DNA of 7,071 nucleotides, taken from the NCBI GenBank assembly GCA_028293465.1, contig JAQGOT010000493.1, positions 1 to 7,071 on the forward strand. Reading direction: 5' to 3'. The position numbers and the translations under genes are program-made. Position 1 is the first letter of the stretch. Each line of letters starts with the position of its first letter. The stretch is from Pedosphaera sp. Its GTDB lineage: Bacteria > Verrucomicrobiota > Verrucomicrobiia > Limisphaerales > Pedosphaeraceae. This document shows, one piece after another, positions 6,118 through 7,071 of this stretch. The notes beneath the pieces were generated by a model. That model saw only the letters and a list, made by a program, of their open reading frames with translations, was not told the DNA's origin and searched no databases.

Positions 6118-7071
6118 ATGGCAGCCACTACTTTGTACAGCTCCAACTCTCCCTCAACCAGAGCACCCATCATGGAGAACCCACAACCCCACCTGTCGAC
6201 GTCATCGTCCGGCGGCTCCCCCCACCCACTGAACCGTGTTCCGCTCACAAGCACCGGTCAGCGTTGTTGGCCAGCGAGCATTTGTAAAATCATTCTTGCT
6301 TCGGCTGTGACCTGGCTCGGGGTGTTCAATATTCCGGCCCAAGCTCCGCCGAATGCTGATCGGCAAGCCGAGGCGCTCCTCTCGCAAATGACACTGGAGG
6401 AGAAAATCGGTCAGATGACGCAGGTGGATATGAATGCGCTCACCAACAAGAGTGACATTCAAAAGTACGGCCTCGGCTCCATGTTGAGCGGTGGAAACTC
6501 CTGCCCGCCGGAAATCACGGCGCGGGGTTGGCTCAAGGCTTGTGAAGAATATCAATCATGGGCGTTGAAGACGCGTTTGAAAATTCCGCTCCTCTATGGC
6601 ATCGACGCGGTTCACGGCCATAACAAGGTGGATGGGGCCGTGGTTTTCCCCCACAATATCGGACTCGGCGCCACGCATAATCCCGGGTTGGTGGAACAGG
6701 CCGAACGTGTAACGGCCTCCGAAATCGCGGGTACCGGCATCCGTTGGGCTTTCGCCCCGTGCATTGCGGTGGCACGACATGAGAGCTGGGGACGCACGTA
6801 CGAGAGTTTTGGCGACTCTCCCGACCTGGTTTCGAAAATGGGAGCGGCGGCGGTGCGCGGATTACAAGGAAAGGCCTTGAGTGCGGAGCCGGCGACCGTG
6901 CTCGCCTGCGCCAAACATTTCCTGGCTGATGGCGGCACGCAAAATGGCGTTGACCAAGGGGACACCCAATGCGACGAAGCCACCCTGCGGAAAGTGTATC
7001 TACCGCCCTATCTCGCAACCATCAAGGCGGGCGTCGGCTCGATCATGGTTTCCTACAACAGTTGGAACGGC
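6118..7071 (+). CDS. Secreted GH3 beta-glucosidase-type glycoside hydrolase (N-terminal part, runs off the window)
   Basis: The frame is open for 318 codons to the window end with no stop. It covers most of the GH3 (beta/alpha)8-barrel domain: MTLEEKIGQM at 91-100, PLLYGIDAVHGHN at 157-169, VVFPHNIGLGAT at 175-186, FAPCIAVARHESWGRTYESF at 212-231, CAKHF with the conserved Lys-His at 264-268, DGGT at 271-274 and GSIMVSYNSWNG at 307-318. The catalytic Asp (in a V-x-SDW context) and the second domain lie beyond the edge. Such enzymes release glucose or related sugars from the non-reducing ends of beta-glucans and oligosaccharides. A hydrophobic segment at about 54-71 followed by PAQA at 73-76 is a signal peptide, so the enzyme should be exported. 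The region before it is long (about 52 residues) and rich in Ser/Thr/Pro. A stop at 6112-6114 makes the ATG at 6118 the earliest start; the ATG at 6172 is equally possible, as neither has a ribosome-binding site. Confidence 0.9.
   Translation, partial: MAATTLYSSNSPSTRAPIMENPQPHLSTSSSGGSPHPLNRVPLTSTGQRCWPASICKIILASAVTWLGVFNIPAQAPPNADRQAEALLSQMTLEEKIGQMTQVDMNALTNKSDIQKYGLGSMLSGGNSCPPEITARGWLKACEEYQSWALKTRLKIPLLYGIDAVHGHNKVDGAVVFPHNIGLGATHNPGLVEQAERVTASEIAGTGIRWAFAPCIAVARHESWGRTYESFGDSPDLVSKMGAAAVRGLQGKALSAEPATVLACAKHFLADGGTQNGVDQGDTQCDEATLRKVYLPPYLATIKAGVGSIMVSYNSWNG

Noticed and set aside
6202..7018. Minus-strand open frames opposite the GH3 gene
   Set aside because: The plus strand carries a continuous GH3 domain with its motifs in order; the opposite frames are Arg/Pro-rich shadows.
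1..7071. Hidden novel defence, retron, toxin-antitoxin or mobile system
   Set aside because: All long intervals are explained by recognisable metabolic, signalling or exported-protein genes; no transposase, integrase, reverse transcriptase, nuclease, repeat array or structured RNA was seen.

Overview
The window reads as ordinary chromosomal sequence from a GC-rich, Gram-negative bacterium. The most likely source is the Verrucomicrobiota (Pedosphaera/Limisphaerales-like). This is an inference from three things: a hybrid-fold sensor kinase with repeated OB-like periplasmic units, an exported protein with an 'N-x-GFE' jelly-roll followed by an Ig-like start, and a secreted GH3 glycosidase, a combination I associate with that phylum. 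I found no mobile element, CRISPR array, tRNA or rRNA.

Layout. (1) Positions 1-1766, plus strand: the tail of an unidentified gene, a GmhA-like SIS-domain protein joined to it by an ATGA overlap, then hypE. This looks like the 3' end of a [NiFe]-hydrogenase maturation (hyp) operon. (2) Positions 1847-5087, minus strand: a NarL/FixJ response regulator and, upstream of it and overlapping by 20 bp, its probable partner, an 845-residue HisKA_3 sensor kinase. hypE and the regulator converge across an 80-bp spacer. (3) Positions 5107-5919, minus strand: an exported protein that stops about 33 residues into a C-terminal Ig-like domain, 19 bp before the kinase start. (4) Positions 5920-6117: an AT-rich divergent intergenic region with two small palindromes and a possible promoter. 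(5) Position 6118 to the window end, plus strand: the N-terminal 318 codons of a secreted GH3 beta-glucosidase-type enzyme that runs off the edge.

How the parts may work together. HypE makes the thiocyanate/cyanide ligand carrier of the hydrogenase active site. The SIS protein is co-translated with this pathway but its role there is not obvious. The kinase/regulator pair is a complete phosphorelay whose targets cannot be read from the window. The exported protein and the GH3 enzyme share a divergent control region and may take part in polysaccharide use, but nothing in the sequence proves this. The main points for a second look are the SIS protein with altered GmhA active-site positions inside a hyp operon, the abrupt truncation of the Ig-like domain, and the A-B-A-B repeated sensor region of the kinase.
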